The notes: generated by a model from the letters alone, not told the origin. Numbered from the stretch's first letter, positions 1-6,949 are shown. The stretch: DNA of 30,023 nucleotides from Actinomycetota bacterium (GCA_005788585.1 SYBY01000139.1:1-30023); one strand, 5' to 3'. Made by a program: numbers and translations.

Positions 1-173
1 ACTGCCACCCCGGCATGTACGGCATCTTCACGCTGATCGAGGCCACGCGTCAGCTGCGCGGCGACGCGGGCGACCGCCAGGTCCCGGGCGCGCAGGTCGC
101 GCTGGCCCACGGCAACGGCGCCGTCCTCAGCGCGCAGTCGACGGTGCTCTTGGGGACCGAGGCCGCGGCGTAG
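1..173 (+). CDS. Thiolase-family acetyl-CoA acyltransferase, C-terminal end only
   Basis: The open frame enters from the left edge and stops at TAG 171-173, leaving 56 residues. It begins CHPGMYGIFTLIEATRQL and later reads ALAHGNGAVLSAQSTVLLG. This is the C-terminal signature of thiolases of the SCP-x/lipid-transfer type: the C-H-P-G segment carries the second catalytic Cys, and the H-G-N-G segment is near the C-terminus. Such enzymes condense or thiolytically cleave acyl-CoA in fatty-acid or steroid side-chain metabolism. The upstream catalytic Cys and the start are outside the window, so the substrate cannot be named. The stop codon lies inside a possible -10 box (TAGACT 171-176) for the next gene. 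Confidence 0.8.
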   Translation, partial: CHPGMYGIFTLIEATRQLRGDAGDRQVPGAQVALAHGNGAVLSAQSTVLLGTEAAA

Positions 174-187
174 ACTCGGCGGCAGCC

Positions 188-439
188 GTGGAACTCGCCA
201 CCGTCATGCTCGTGCTGTTCGTCCTGTTCATCGTGGGCATCGTGCTGCTCGGCTTCTACCACCCCAAGTCGGGTGCGGAGGTGCTGCGCTGGCAGCCGAC
301 ACGGGCACCCGAGCAGGAGGAGATCGACGAGCTCGAGGACCTCACCCAGCTGCTCGAGGCGACGAACGCCAAGCGCCGAGCCCGCGGGATGCCGGAGCGC
401 ACGGTCGAAGACGTCGAGAACGAGCTGCGCGGAGGCTGA
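188..439 (+). CDS. Small single-pass membrane protein of unknown function
   Basis: This 83-residue protein has a GTG start. Residues 5-23 (VMLVLFVLFIVGIVLLGFY) form one clear transmembrane helix. The remaining ~60 residues are hydrophilic and very acidic (QEEIDELEDLTQLLEA), then basic, and probably form a cytosolic helix. I recognise no family. TAGACT at 171-176 lies 11 bases before the start, so the transcript may have almost no leader. The next ORF starts 7 bases after this stop and is probably co-transcribed. Confidence 0.6.
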   Translation: MELATVMLVLFVLFIVGIVLLGFYHPKSGAEVLRWQPTRAPEQEEIDELEDLTQLLEATNAKRRARGMPERTVEDVENELRGG

Positions 440-446
440 CGCACGC

Positions 447-950
447 ATGAGGATTCTGATGGTCGGCGGCGGTTGCCGCGGGCTGGACCTGACCCGGGAC
501 CTGGCCGCCGAGGGGCACGCCGTCCGCGTCGTGACCCGAGACGAGGGCAGGCGCGCGGAGATCGAGCAGGCCGGCGGCCAGCCGTGGATCGGCGACCCCG
601 ACCGGATCGGCACGCTGCGCTACGCGCTCGACAACGTGACGCTGCTGCTCTGGCTGCTGGGCACCGCGAAGGGCACGCCGGAGCAGGTCGCCGATCTGCA
701 CGCCGGACGGCTGAACATGATGCTCGAGCGCACGACCGACACCACGGTCCGTGGCGTGGTCGTCGAGACCGGTGGGACACTGCCGGCGGCCGTCGTGGCG
801 AGCGCCGTCGCCGAGATCGAGCGGGCCAACCGCGTCAACGAGATCCCGTACCGGCTGCTCGACGCCGATCCGTCGGACCGGGCCGGATGGCTCGAGGCCG
901 CCCACGCGGCGATCGATGACCTGCTGCTGCCCCGCGCGTCAGTCCAGTAG
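447..950 (+). CDS. Rossmann-fold NAD(P)-binding-like protein
   Basis: The protein has 167 residues. The N-terminus MRILMVGGGCRGLDLTRDL fits the beta1-GxGxxG-alpha1 dinucleotide-binding pattern (GGGCRG), followed by VRVVTRD at the end of beta2, as in atypical SDR/NmrA-like proteins. The length is about half that of a typical epimerase, and no YxxxK catalytic pair is visible, so a catalytic role is not shown. ATG 447 is chosen because the glycine motif follows it at once; the frame is open further upstream but reads as non-natural sequence there. The 3' end overlaps the convergent NUDIX gene by 12 bases. Confidence 0.65.
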   Translation: MRILMVGGGCRGLDLTRDLAAEGHAVRVVTRDEGRRAEIEQAGGQPWIGDPDRIGTLRYALDNVTLLLWLLGTAKGTPEQVADLHAGRLNMMLERTTDTTVRGVVVETGGTLPAAVVASAVAEIERANRVNEIPYRLLDADPSDRAGWLEAAHAAIDDLLLPRASVQ

Positions 951-1457
951 CGGCGCGACGCGTTCCAGGAGGTCGGCGAGCATGCGGGCGGTCGCGCCCC
1001 AGATGACGTCCTCGCTGCCGGCGATCGCGTAGACATCGGTGGTGAACGGCACGCCGCGACGGACGAGCCGGCGGCGGTCGTGCGCGTCGCGCAGCGCGCG
1101 GAGGGGCAGCTCCAACACGCTGTGGACCTCGTCGGGCGACGGGGTCCAGCCGTGCCCGGCGTCGATCATCCCGACGAACGGATAGACGGCGTAGCTCGTG
1201 ACGAACGTCCCGACGGGACTCAGCGCGCCGAGCAGCTCCACGGCGGTGGGCGGCAGCCCGATCTCCTCGTCGGCCTCGCGCAGCGCGGTGAAGCGCAGGT
1301 CCTCGTCGGTCTCGTCCTGGCGGCCGCCGGGGAACGAGATCTCGCCCGCATGCCGGCGCATGTCCTCACGGCGCTTGGTGAAGACGGCGTGCAGCTCCCC
1401 GTCGTGCAGGTAGAGCGGCACGAGCACCGCGGCGTCGGTGCGGCCGTGGACGTCCAT
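939..1457 (-). CDS. NUDIX hydrolase, CoA pyrophosphatase (NudL-like)
   Basis: The protein has 172 residues. It carries a NUDIX helix with READEEIG at residues 60-67 preceded by FPGGRQDETDED. Directly before it is the NuCoA-type motif, FTKRREDMRRHAGEISFPGG in outline. That pairing is known from CoA-cleaving members, which hydrolyse CoA or acyl-CoA to 3',5'-ADP and 4'-phosphopantetheine with Mg2+. ATG 1457 is the only standard start. The frame stays open to about 1550, and the sequence there (GVLLDPAAAAA) looks partly protein-like, so a non-standard or misread start is possible. It lies 52 bases after the OsmC-type gene on the same strand and could share its transcript. Confidence 0.82.
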   Translation of the reverse strand: MDVHGRTDAAVLVPLYLHDGELHAVFTKRREDMRRHAGEISFPGGRQDETDEDLRFTALREADEEIGLPPTAVELLGALSPVGTFVTSYAVYPFVGMIDAGHGWTPSPDEVHSVLELPLRALRDAHDRRRLVRRGVPFTTDVYAIAGSEDVIWGATARMLADLLERVAPLLD

Positions 1458-1509
1458 GGCGGCCGCGGCGGCCGGATCCAGCAGGACGCCCCGGAGGGCG
1501 CCGGCGAGC

Positions 1510-1914
1510 TCAGCGCGCGAGCTGGGCCCGCTCGACGCGCTCGTGGAACATCACCTCACCGTCGAGCGTGCGGTGGATCGGGCACTTCGCGGCGATGACG
1601 CGCAGGCGCTCGACCCGCTCGTCGTCCATCGTCTCAGGCATTCTCAACACGAGCTCGAACTTCGTCGGGCACCCGCGCTCGGCGGGTGAGTACTCGCAGT
1701 CGACCTCGACGCCGGAGAGGTCCCAGCCCTTGCGCTGGGCGTACATCTGCATCGTGATCGCGGTGCACGACGCGAGGCTCGCGGCGAGCAGTTCCTGCGG
1801 GCTGGGCCCCAGGTCGGTGCCTCCGACGTCCTCGGGCTCATCGACCGTCAGCTGGTGCTGGCGCACCTTCACCGTGTGGCGAAAGCCAGACTGACAGGAG
1901 GATGTGGCGCGCAT
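1510..1914 (-). CDS. OsmC/Ohr-family protein
   Basis: The protein has 134 residues and the OsmC fold signature. GGTDLGPSPQELLAASLASC ends in the first conserved Cys (C50), and KCPIHRTL carries the second (C111). In this family the two cysteines reduce organic hydroperoxides, or the fold serves as a thiol-dependent stress protein. The spacing resembles the YhfA/OsmC-like branch more than Ohr. ATG 1914 is preferred; an in-frame GTG at 1941 would add nine residues without known homology. No strong Shine-Dalgarno sequence sits next to either start. The NUDIX gene follows on the same strand. Confidence 0.8.
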   Translation of the reverse strand: MRATSSCQSGFRHTVKVRQHQLTVDEPEDVGGTDLGPSPQELLAASLASCTAITMQMYAQRKGWDLSGVEVDCEYSPAERGCPTKFELVLRMPETMDDERVERLRVIAAKCPIHRTLDGEVMFHERVERAQLAR

Positions 1915-1960
1915 ACCCGAAATGTTAGCCCTCTGACGCACTGTCAGGGGCGGGGCGGGG

Positions 1961-2518
1961 TCAGCCGCGGGCGCCGAAGTTGTTCACGTACGTCGCCGCA
2001 CCGTTCGCGGCAGTGACGCCGCGGACCGGCGCGCCCTCGGTGATGCCGATGCCGATGTCGCGGAAGCGGCCGTTGAGGATGTTCTTGCGGTGGCCCGGGC
2101 TCTTCATCCAGGCGCGGACGATCTTCGCGGGCGTCTGGGCGCCGCCAGACCCCCAGGCGAGGTTCTCGCCGACGATCCAGCTCCGGCCGCTGCGCAGGTA
2201 GTCGCCGCGCTTGATGCGGTCGAGCATCGTCGAGCCACCGGGGCTGACGTGGTCGAAGAAGCGCTCGCTGACCATGAGCCGCGCGTAGGTCTGGGCGGTG
2301 GAGCGCAGTTCGGGATGCTCACGCAGCGCGGTGAGGCCGCGGCTGGTGCGCTCCTCGTTGAGCAGGCACAGCGTGGTCTCCCGGGCGTCGCTGAGCGCCA
2401 TCGTGTCCGGGCTGTCGTTCTGGCCCTCGCAGTCGGCGGCGAGGCCGGCGGCGGGCACGGTGAGGCCGAACGCGAGGGCGGCGGCGAGAGCGGTGGCTGT
2501 GCGGGTGAGACGCTGCAT
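1961..2518 (-). CDS. Secreted CAP-domain (SCP/PR-1-like) protein
   Basis: The protein has 185 residues. Residues 1-28 form a Sec signal peptide: basic MQRLTRT, an Ala/Leu-rich core, and AGLAA before the probable cleavage site. The mature part has CAP-domain landmarks: LLNEERTSRGLTALREHPEL, FFDHVSPGG, GENLAWG and WMKSPGHRKNIL, with the conserved His and Glu residues. It matches the YkwD-like bacterial CAP group, whose biochemical role is poorly settled. C30 and C51 could form a disulfide. The start is supported by GGGAGGG directly upstream. The gene is divergent from tRNA-Pro. Confidence 0.85.
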   Translation of the reverse strand: MQRLTRTATALAAALAFGLTVPAAGLAADCEGQNDSPDTMALSDARETTLCLLNEERTSRGLTALREHPELRSTAQTYARLMVSERFFDHVSPGGSTMLDRIKRGDYLRSGRSWIVGENLAWGSGGAQTPAKIVRAWMKSPGHRKNILNGRFRDIGIGITEGAPVRGVTAANGAATYVNNFGARG

Positions 2519-2699
2519 CCCTCCCAGAATCGGCCCGGCTCGGCCCGTCAGTCGCCTTCTCGTGGTTCAAACCCGACAACTGTCCACTTCTGCTCAAGAT
2601 TCCGTGGTACATCGGTCCAGATCGCTGGTAACCGGTCTGGATCTTGGTACCCGGAACGGGGGATTGCGGGCGGCCCGTATCCTTCCTGCGGCAGGCTGG

Positions 2700-2773
2700 C
2701 GGGGCGTAGCTCAGCCTGGCAGAGCGCCGCGTTTGGGACGCGGAGGTCGCCGGTTCAAGTCCGGCCGCCCCGA
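2700..2773 (+). tRNA. tRNA-Pro(TGG)
   Basis: The cloverleaf folds by eye. The acceptor arm CGGGGCG (2700-2706) pairs with CGCCCCG (2766-2772), with discriminator A2773. The anticodon arm is CCGCG-TTTGGGA-CGCGG, giving anticodon TGG. The T-arm is GCCGG-TTCAAGT-CCGGC. CCA is not encoded. TATCCT at 2678-2683 is a plausible -10 box, and a GC-rich hairpin follows at 2784. Confidence 0.95.
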
Positions 2774-2783
2774 TGCAGTGGGG

Positions 2784-2811
2784 GCCCCGCGCCGCAGGTC
2801 GCGCGCGGGGC
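2784..2811. terminator. GC-rich hairpin between tRNA-Pro and a convergent gene
   Basis: A 9-bp perfect stem, GCCCCGCGC (2784-2792) with GCGCGGGGC (2803-2811), has a 10-base loop. It lies between two converging transcription units, the tRNA and the transglutaminase-like gene that ends at 2817. There is no T-run, so its action as an intrinsic terminator is inferred from position and strength. Confidence 0.55.
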
Positions 2812-2816
2812 TCGCG

Positions 2817-3644
2817 TCACGCGGCGCGCACCTCGAAGTCCGTGAGCGTCAGCGGGCCGAACGACGTGATGAGCGCGACATCGACGGCGTCACGCCCGCG
2901 GCCCACGACGACTCGCCCGGTCCGCGGCTGGTTGTTGCGCGCGTCGAACGTGTGCCAGCGGCCGTCGAGCCAGACCTCGAACCACGCGGCGAAGTCCATG
3001 GGCTCCGGCGGGGGCTCGACGCCGATGTTCGGGATGTAGCCGAAGACGTACCGCGCCGGGATGTTCAGGGCGCGGCAGAAGCTGATGGCGAGATGCGCGT
3101 AGTCGCGGCAGACCCCCTGGCCGGCGCGATTGACGTCGGCCGCGGTCGTCCACGGGTTCGAGGACCCGGGCAGGAACTCGAGGTGGTGGTGGACGTAGTC
3201 GACGACCGCCTGCACGCGCGCCCACCCCGGCTCGAGACCGCCGAAGCGCTGCCAGGCCTCGTGGCCGAGCTCGTCGGGCAGGCAGAACCGGCTCGGCATG
3301 ATGAAGCTCAGGGTCTCGTCGGGCAGCGCCTCGACCGGGATCTCGCGCGCGTCCAGATCGATGACGTCGTTGGGGCGCGCGAGGGTGACCTCCGCGTCGT
3401 AGCGCAGCGTGAACCGGCCGGCGGGGACGTCGATCCGCTCGCAGCGGTTGCCGTAGTGATCGACGTAGCCGTGGTGTCGCGCCGGGGCGTCCCACCGCTC
3501 GCTGCGGATCGTCAGCCCGGGCTGGAGGAACGGCATGACCTGCACGATCGCCGAGGCCGGGTGATGGGCCTCCAGGCCGAAGGTGCACCCGACACGGAGA
3601 TCCAGGCCTGCGTCGTGATGGCCAGGATGCGGGGGCGTCGTCAT
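2817..3644 (-). CDS. Transglutaminase-like superfamily protein, catalytic His replaced
   Basis: The protein has 275 residues and the two-part layout of bacterial transglutaminase-like (COG1305) proteins: an N-terminal beta-rich half, then a papain-like core. The core shows GQGVCRDYAH with nucleophile C179 and, further on, GRWHTFDARNN with D234. Relatives usually have His directly before A-W-F-E; here the segment reads MDFAAWFEVW, so position 219 is Ala. The gene may therefore encode a non-enzymatic or altered relative. ATG 3644 has GAGG six bases upstream and is preferred over the in-frame ATG ten codons earlier. No signal peptide is seen. Confidence 0.8.
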   Translation of the reverse strand: MTTPPHPGHHDAGLDLRVGCTFGLEAHHPASAIVQVMPFLQPGLTIRSERWDAPARHHGYVDHYGNRCERIDVPAGRFTLRYDAEVTLARPNDVIDLDAREIPVEALPDETLSFIMPSRFCLPDELGHEAWQRFGGLEPGWARVQAVVDYVHHHLEFLPGSSNPWTTAADVNRAGQGVCRDYAHLAISFCRALNIPARYVFGYIPNIGVEPPPEPMDFAAWFEVWLDGRWHTFDARNNQPRTGRVVVGRGRDAVDVALITSFGPLTLTDFEVRAA

Positions 3645-3690
3645 GTCTACCTCGCAGGATGGCAGCATCGCCAAGCGCCTTCGGGCCGAC

Positions 3691-3696
3691 TACGCT
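3691..3696 (+). promoter_or_regulatory. -10 box TACGCT, leaderless type
   Basis: TACGCT lies 7 bases before ATG 3704 with no Shine-Dalgarno sequence between. It fits the TANNNT-n6/7-ATG pattern repeated elsewhere in this window. Confidence 0.4.
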
Positions 3697-3703
3697 TGCG
3701 CGC

Positions 3704-3781
3704 ATGTGGCCCATCATCCTCACCGTCGTCGTCCTCGTCCCGCTGCTCGTGTTCGCGTGGACGAAGACCCGCGCACGCTGA
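3704..3781 (+). CDS. Possible 25-residue membrane peptide
   Basis: The ORF reads MWPIILTVVVLVPLLVFAW followed by a short basic tail, TKTRAR: a single hydrophobic helix with a positive C-terminus. It fills the gap between two minus-strand genes and has a leaderless-type -10 box 7 bases before its ATG. Nothing shows it is translated, and it matches no family I know. Confidence 0.35.
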   Translation: MWPIILTVVVLVPLLVFAWTKTRAR

Positions 3782-3793
3782 CGCCGCGCGCGG

Positions 3794-4174
3794 CTACTCG
3801 GCGGGCGTGAAGCCCTCGGCCGCCCACGCCTTTGCCTCGCTGAGCTGCGCGACGCGGTACACGCGCGCGTGGCCGGGCATGACCAGGCTCAGCGCGCGGA
3901 TGGCGGGCTTGGCCCAGCCGACGTTGGTGACGATCGCGATGCGCTCGAACGACGCGGGGTGGCTCAGGCCGAGCTTCAGGTCGGCCTTGATCGCGTCGTC
4001 GTCGTACTCCTCGAACTCCGGCCCGAGCAGGTAGACCATGCGGACCTTGCCGTACTTGTCGATCGCGCGCTCGATCGCCGGGACGAGGACGTCGCGGTAG
4101 TCCTCCTCCTCGACCTCGTCGATCGCCTCGAAGCCGAGGACGCCGGAGGGCATGTCGGGGAGCAGCCGGATCAT
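3794..4174 (-). CDS. SpoIIAA-like (STAS-fold) protein
   Basis: The protein has 126 residues. The sequence from MIRLLPDMPSGVLGFEAIDE through VLVPAIERAIDKYGKVRMVY to IAIVTNVGWAKPAIRALSL follows the SpoIIAA-like pattern: a short strand pair, an amphipathic helix, VRMVYLLG as a core strand, and VTNVGWAK before a helix. These proteins have a STAS-like fold and may bind lipid or other partners; their role is not well defined. ATG 4174 is chosen because -10 box TACAGT lies 6 bases upstream. The gene is divergent from tRNA-Arg. Confidence 0.75.
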   Translation of the reverse strand: MIRLLPDMPSGVLGFEAIDEVEEEDYRDVLVPAIERAIDKYGKVRMVYLLGPEFEEYDDDAIKADLKLGLSHPASFERIAIVTNVGWAKPAIRALSLVMPGHARVYRVAQLSEAKAWAAEGFTPAE

Positions 4175-4180
4175 GCGCCG

Positions 4181-4186
4181 ACTGTA
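4181..4186 (-). promoter_or_regulatory. -10 box TACAGT, leaderless type
   Basis: On the minus strand TACAGT is 6 bases before ATG 4174, with no ribosome binding site between. Confidence 0.45.
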
Positions 4187-4220
4187 CGTCGTCAGGGCGC
4201 GGGTAGCATCCACCGTGCTC

Positions 4221-4294
4221 GCCCCCGTATCTCAGCTGGATAGAGCAGCGGCCTTCTAATCCGCAGGTCCCAGGTTCGAATCCTGGCGGGGGCG
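4221..4294 (+). tRNA. tRNA-Arg(TCT), host of the integrated element
   Basis: The acceptor GCCCCCG (4221-4227) pairs with CGGGGGC (4287-4293), discriminator G4294. The anticodon loop CTTCTAA gives TCT. The anticodon stem has one C.T mismatch next to the loop. The T-arm is CCAGG-TTCGAAT-CCTGG. TAGCAT at 4204-4209 is a plausible -10 box. The 3' part from base 4259 on is repeated at 16664-16700, so integration rebuilt this gene intact. Confidence 0.95.
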
Positions 4295-4295
4295 T
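4259..4295 (+). repeat. attL core, 37-bp direct repeat
   Basis: Identical to 16664-16700. It covers the tRNA-Arg sequence from the anticodon loop's 3' side through the acceptor plus one T. Adding TTCT upstream extends the match with one mismatch (A4258 versus G16663). Confidence 0.93.
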
Positions 4296-4356
4296 TGTGG
4301 AACCGCCAGCAGAGGGGTGGTTTTCGAACCCGGCGCGAGTTGCCCGCCGGGCCGAG

Positions 4357-4375
4357 GTTCCCCGAGAGTTCCCCG
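4357..4375 (+). repeat. Tandem GTTCCCCG pair near attL (candidate integrase arm sites)
   Basis: GTTCCCCG occurs at 4357-4364 and 4368-4375, 11 bases start to start and ~60 bases inside the element from attL. The same paired octamer occurs near attR and before the integrase operon. Repeated short sites of this kind beside an att core are typical of tyrosine-integrase arm-binding sites; the assignment is inferred. Confidence 0.55.
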
Positions 4376-4415
4376 AAGCTCTGTGCCGCAGGCGAGGACG
4401 AGCGTTGGACCCGGC

Positions 4416-5015
4416 TCACTTCGGGTTGCGCTTCCCGACCTCGGATTCCACCTGCTCCGCGAGCTTCCGTATCTCCTCGTCGGACAGCTGGCTCGTATCG
4501 CGCAACGCACGGACGGAGTCTTGATGGGCTCGCTCGGCGTCTTGGTGAGCAACCTCTGCGTCCTTGTGGGCCTGCACCGCATCTTGGTGTGCGCGCTCCG
4601 CGTCGGCGGCGGTGATGTACGTGCAAACGATCATCACAACGGTAGCCAGAAGCTCGACCCAATTGTCGCCAAGGCGAGATGCGATCGTGACGAATGAAGA
4701 CGCCGCAGGAACACGAGCGGCAACGTCCCTCGGGCTGAGCCCGTCCGGGGTCGCACGAAGCTCATCGGCGAGTTCGAGTAGTTCATCTGGCCTGAGCTTC
4801 GCCTCGCGGACGGCAGTAATCAGTTCCACCGGCACCGACGGCTGCCGCCGCCGTTGGACCAGCTGGCGATCACAGACGGGGCAACGCTTTGCGCTCACGG
4901 TCATCGTGACATCGCCGTAGTCGTCGCGCATGTGTGAGAACGGCGGTGTGCCCTTCCAGCCACAAGACAGGCAGACCGCTTTGGGAGGCGGCGGGTCTCT
5001 TCGGCGCTGAGACAT
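4416..5015 (-). CDS. Zn-ribbon / transmembrane / heptad-repeat protein, unknown
   Basis: The protein has 199 residues. Near the N-terminus are two CxxC knuckles, CLSCGW and CPVCDR, likely a zinc ribbon. A basic, helical middle follows (LITAVREAKLRPDELLELAD). WVELLATVVMIVCTYITAA at about 118-136 is one transmembrane helix. After it come five tandem heptads based on A-H-Q-D-A-x-x, predicted to form a coiled coil, then an acidic helix. The heptads are visible in the DNA as 21-base repeats at about 4500-4605. I know no family with this order. It is the first gene inside attL and is divergent from the next gene. Confidence 0.6.
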   Translation of the reverse strand: MSQRRRDPPPPKAVCLSCGWKGTPPFSHMRDDYGDVTMTVSAKRCPVCDRQLVQRRRQPSVPVELITAVREAKLRPDELLELADELRATPDGLSPRDVAARVPAASSFVTIASRLGDNWVELLATVVMIVCTYITAADAERAHQDAVQAHKDAEVAHQDAERAHQDSVRALRDTSQLSDEEIRKLAEQVESEVGKRNPK

Positions 5016-5092
5016 GGCCGCAATGCTCGCATCCTGATCGGCTGGCGGTCGAGAACATGCGTGCGGTCCGGAGCCCGTGCAAGCCTCGACGA

Positions 5093-5722
5093 ATGAGCAC
5101 TCTTGAGCTTTCTGAGAAGCGCGTCGTCACCCTTCGCGACGCGCTCGACAAATGCACCGGCGCGAGCTTTGATGACTGGGTCACGATGCCCAGTGCTGGC
5201 TGGGGTCGCCCGGCGATCACAATGCTTGCCGGCATATTCGACCCCGGTGGTGATGAGCCTGAAACTCGTCCGCTGGTCGGACATTCACTCGCGGTCTACG
5301 AGCCGGACCCGCGGCTGTCCCTGGTGTGGCCCGTCCCAGAAGACGACAGTTTCCTGGATCGCTCGCGCCGCTTCGAGCCGGAGTGGCTCACGCAGGACAC
5401 CCATGATTGGGGGCGGGCCGAGCGGAACTGGGCCATCGTTCTCCTGAGTGGCGCCCCGATCTGGCAGGAGCCGGTGTGGTACCTCGACTGGGGGTCGGGC
5501 AACGGCGGCTACGTCGCCGACTTTCGGCCTGACTTCGAGAAGTCCGATCCCGCCGAGGTCCCGCTGATCAAGGAGTGGACGGCAAGCAGGTGGTCTATCG
5601 GGCTGGCTTCACTCCTCAACGGGTTCGCGGCGACAGGCGACTGGTTCCGGTTTGACCCGACCTCCAGCCTGGTGCCGTCGCCGTCGCCGGTACACCCGGT
5701 CGACGGCGCACGACTTCCGTAG
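5093..5722 (+). CDS. Hypothetical protein, Trp- and Pro-rich, cytosolic
   Basis: The protein has 209 residues from ATG 5093 (MSTLELSEKRVVTLRDAL); earlier in-frame starts would add sequence that looks non-coding. It has no signal peptide or membrane helix. It is rich in Trp, Asp and Pro (FDDWVTMPSAGW, WYLDWGSGNGGYVADF), and the regular aromatic spacing suggests a compact beta-rich fold. I recognise no family or catalytic motif. It stands alone between two minus-strand genes at the attL side of the element, as accessory cargo. Confidence 0.55.
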   Translation: MSTLELSEKRVVTLRDALDKCTGASFDDWVTMPSAGWGRPAITMLAGIFDPGGDEPETRPLVGHSLAVYEPDPRLSLVWPVPEDDSFLDRSRRFEPEWLTQDTHDWGRAERNWAIVLLSGAPIWQEPVWYLDWGSGNGGYVADFRPDFEKSDPAEVPLIKEWTASRWSIGLASLLNGFAATGDWFRFDPTSSLVPSPSPVHPVDGARLP

Positions 5723-5724
5723 GT

Positions 5725-5934
5725 TCATGCCGTCGTGGCCTCAGGCGACCCGAGCGCCTGTTTTGCCGCCTGGAGAAGCGCAGTGCCGATCGTCAGGCGT
5801 GCGGCGGCATCGACCCGCCCATACCCGTCTCGCTCGGCGATGTCACGGTCTGCGTCGCTGAGCCACGAGATTGCGTCATCGAGACCGTGCCCCTGCGGTG
5901 CGGACGGCTTCCGACCAAACGGCGCCCGTGTCAC
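5725..5934 (-). CDS. Small ORF, perhaps the C-terminal half of a frameshifted gene
   Basis: This frame is 69 residues from a GTG at 5934. The part from GLDDAISWLSDADRDIAERD to the stop has convincing protein character (mixed amphipathic helices, DAAARLTIGTALLQAAKQAL). The first ~15 residues overlap the end of the upstream ORF in another frame and look arbitrary. The simplest reading is one original ~120-residue gene split by a frameshift near 5880-5930. Two overlapping genes are the alternative. Function unknown. Confidence 0.4.
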   Translation of the reverse strand: MTRAPFGRKPSAPQGHGLDDAISWLSDADRDIAERDGYGRVDAAARLTIGTALLQAAKQALGSPEATTA

Positions 5935-6091
5935 CGTCGCCCCCGGGTCCAGGCAAGACGCGGAGCGCGGCAGCGGCCAACTCGGCTGCTTCGGGCCGCT
6001 GTGCTTCCTCGTAAAGGTGTTCAATCAGGTGGAGCGCGAGTCCGGCGGTGTGACAACTCTGCAGGGCGGGGCTCTGGTTGATCTTGGCCAT
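5876..6091 (-). CDS. Small helical ORF, perhaps the N-terminal half of a frameshifted gene
   Basis: The ORF has 71 residues from ATG 6091. LALHLIEHLYEEAQRPEAAEL and AAAALRVLPG form helices of coding quality. The end (AVRTAGARSR) loses that quality just where the overlapping frame becomes protein-like, which points to a frameshift. No family recognised. Confidence 0.4.
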   Translation of the reverse strand: MAKINQSPALQSCHTAGLALHLIEHLYEEAQRPEAAELAAAALRVLPGPGGDGDTGAVWSEAVRTAGARSR

Positions 6092-6403
6092 CGTCTGTAC
6101 TTCCGTGTGGGTAGGGGCTAGCGACCGTGCGAACGACGCTTCCCGCTGGGTTATTCACGCCCGGCCTCGACTGGGCCGTGGCGCGCTTTCGGGATCGAGT
6201 CTGGCACCCGCCGGGAGGGCGATCAAGAGTCACTGACCGAAGTGGTCAATGGCGGTCCGAAGCGGTCGCTCTCGTCCAGGGCCTTGGCGCACCGCGCTCG
6301 GTGTGCAGCCGCATCCACATTTCGAGTGGGCCGTGATGCGGAGAGCGGCGAAGTCTGAGTATGTTTGCACCTCGGGTCCACTTCTTGGTTCTTAGGAGCA
6401 TTC
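6092..6403. other. Non-coding stretch with operator-like repeats
   Basis: About 310 bases without a convincing gene lie between the minus-strand small ORFs and the secreted-protein gene. The only clear structure is the repeated palindrome-like motif at 6235-6267. The far end supplies the Shine-Dalgarno sequence of the next gene (AGGAG 6394-6398). Confidence 0.5.
6235..6267. repeat. Two copies of an imperfect palindrome, operator-like
   Basis: GACCGAAGTGGTC at 6235-6247, flanked by T and A, forms TGACC-n5-GGTCA. GGTCCGAAGCGGTC follows at 6254-6267, 19 bases start to start and thus on nearly the same helix face. The second form recurs exactly at 16564-16577 near attR. This looks like a binding site for an element-encoded regulator or excisionase; the protein is unknown. 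Confidence 0.45.
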
Positions 6404-6949
6404 ATGCGCACACGTCACCTCCTTGTCACGGCGCTCGCGGGTGCCGCCTTTGCGTTTGCCGGGATTGGCGCGGAGTCGTGCGGCGAAACGGCAACGTCCG
6501 ACGAGTCGAACGAAGAGCAGGAGCAGAGCGCCGAATCGTCAAAGCCGAGCGAGACGAAGTCTGCTCCGAAATCGAAGTGGGAGCAGGTCCAAGACGGCGT
6601 TGACGAGATCTGGGGCGACCAGCTGCGAAAGGTGTCGCGATCAGACAACGTGATCTACGTCGACACGGACGTGGCCGACAACTTCAACAACGGAGCGATC
6701 CTGGGCGGCCAGGACAGGGACGTCGGCGACACCTTCAAGTTGGTCTATGCCGACGTGGGCATGAACCCGAAGCGCGTCGTGGTGGACGGGTACTTCCCGC
6801 TGGTCAACAAGTCGACCGGCAAGGAATCGACCGACGTGGTGACAACGCACGAGATCACGCGTGCGGAGGCCGCCGAGGTCGTCTGGGACAACACCGACAC
6901 GATCGAGTGGGACGGCTACCGGACCTTCAAGCACTACGTGTTCGACTGA
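6404..6949 (+). CDS. Secreted or lipoprotein-like hypothetical protein
   Basis: The protein has 181 residues, with AGGAG five bases before ATG 6404. MRTRHLLVTALAGAAFAFAGIGAESC is a signal peptide ending in a Cys. The residues before the Cys (AES) do not make a good lipobox, so lipidation is uncertain. Residues ~27-56 are a hydrophilic Glu/Ser/Lys linker. Residues ~57-181 form a folded domain (WEQVQDGVDEIWGDQ, NVIYVDTDVADNFNNG, YADVGMNPKRVVVDGYFPL) that I do not recognise. Its 3' end overlaps the convergent integrase gene by 16 bases. As element cargo, an exclusion or surface role is possible but not shown. Confidence 0.6.
   Translation: MRTRHLLVTALAGAAFAFAGIGAESCGETATSDESNEEQEQSAESSKPSETKSAPKSKWEQVQDGVDEIWGDQLRKVSRSDNVIYVDTDVADNFNNGAILGGQDRDVGDTFKLVYADVGMNPKRVVVDGYFPLVNKSTGKESTDVVTTHEITRAEAAEVVWDNTDTIEWDGYRTFKHYVFD

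Noticed and set aside
2298..4034. A 578-residue plus-strand open frame
   Set aside because: It crosses tRNA-Pro and is antisense to the transglutaminase-like and SpoIIAA-like genes, with no coherent protein features.
4500..4605. CRISPR-like short repeats
   Set aside because: The 21-base repeats are in frame and encode heptads of a coiled coil; there are no unique spacers.
6127..6336. Plus-strand ORF of 69 residues in the non-coding stretch before the secreted-protein gene
   Set aside because: No Shine-Dalgarno sequence or -10 box; composition is random and the operator-like repeats lie inside it.
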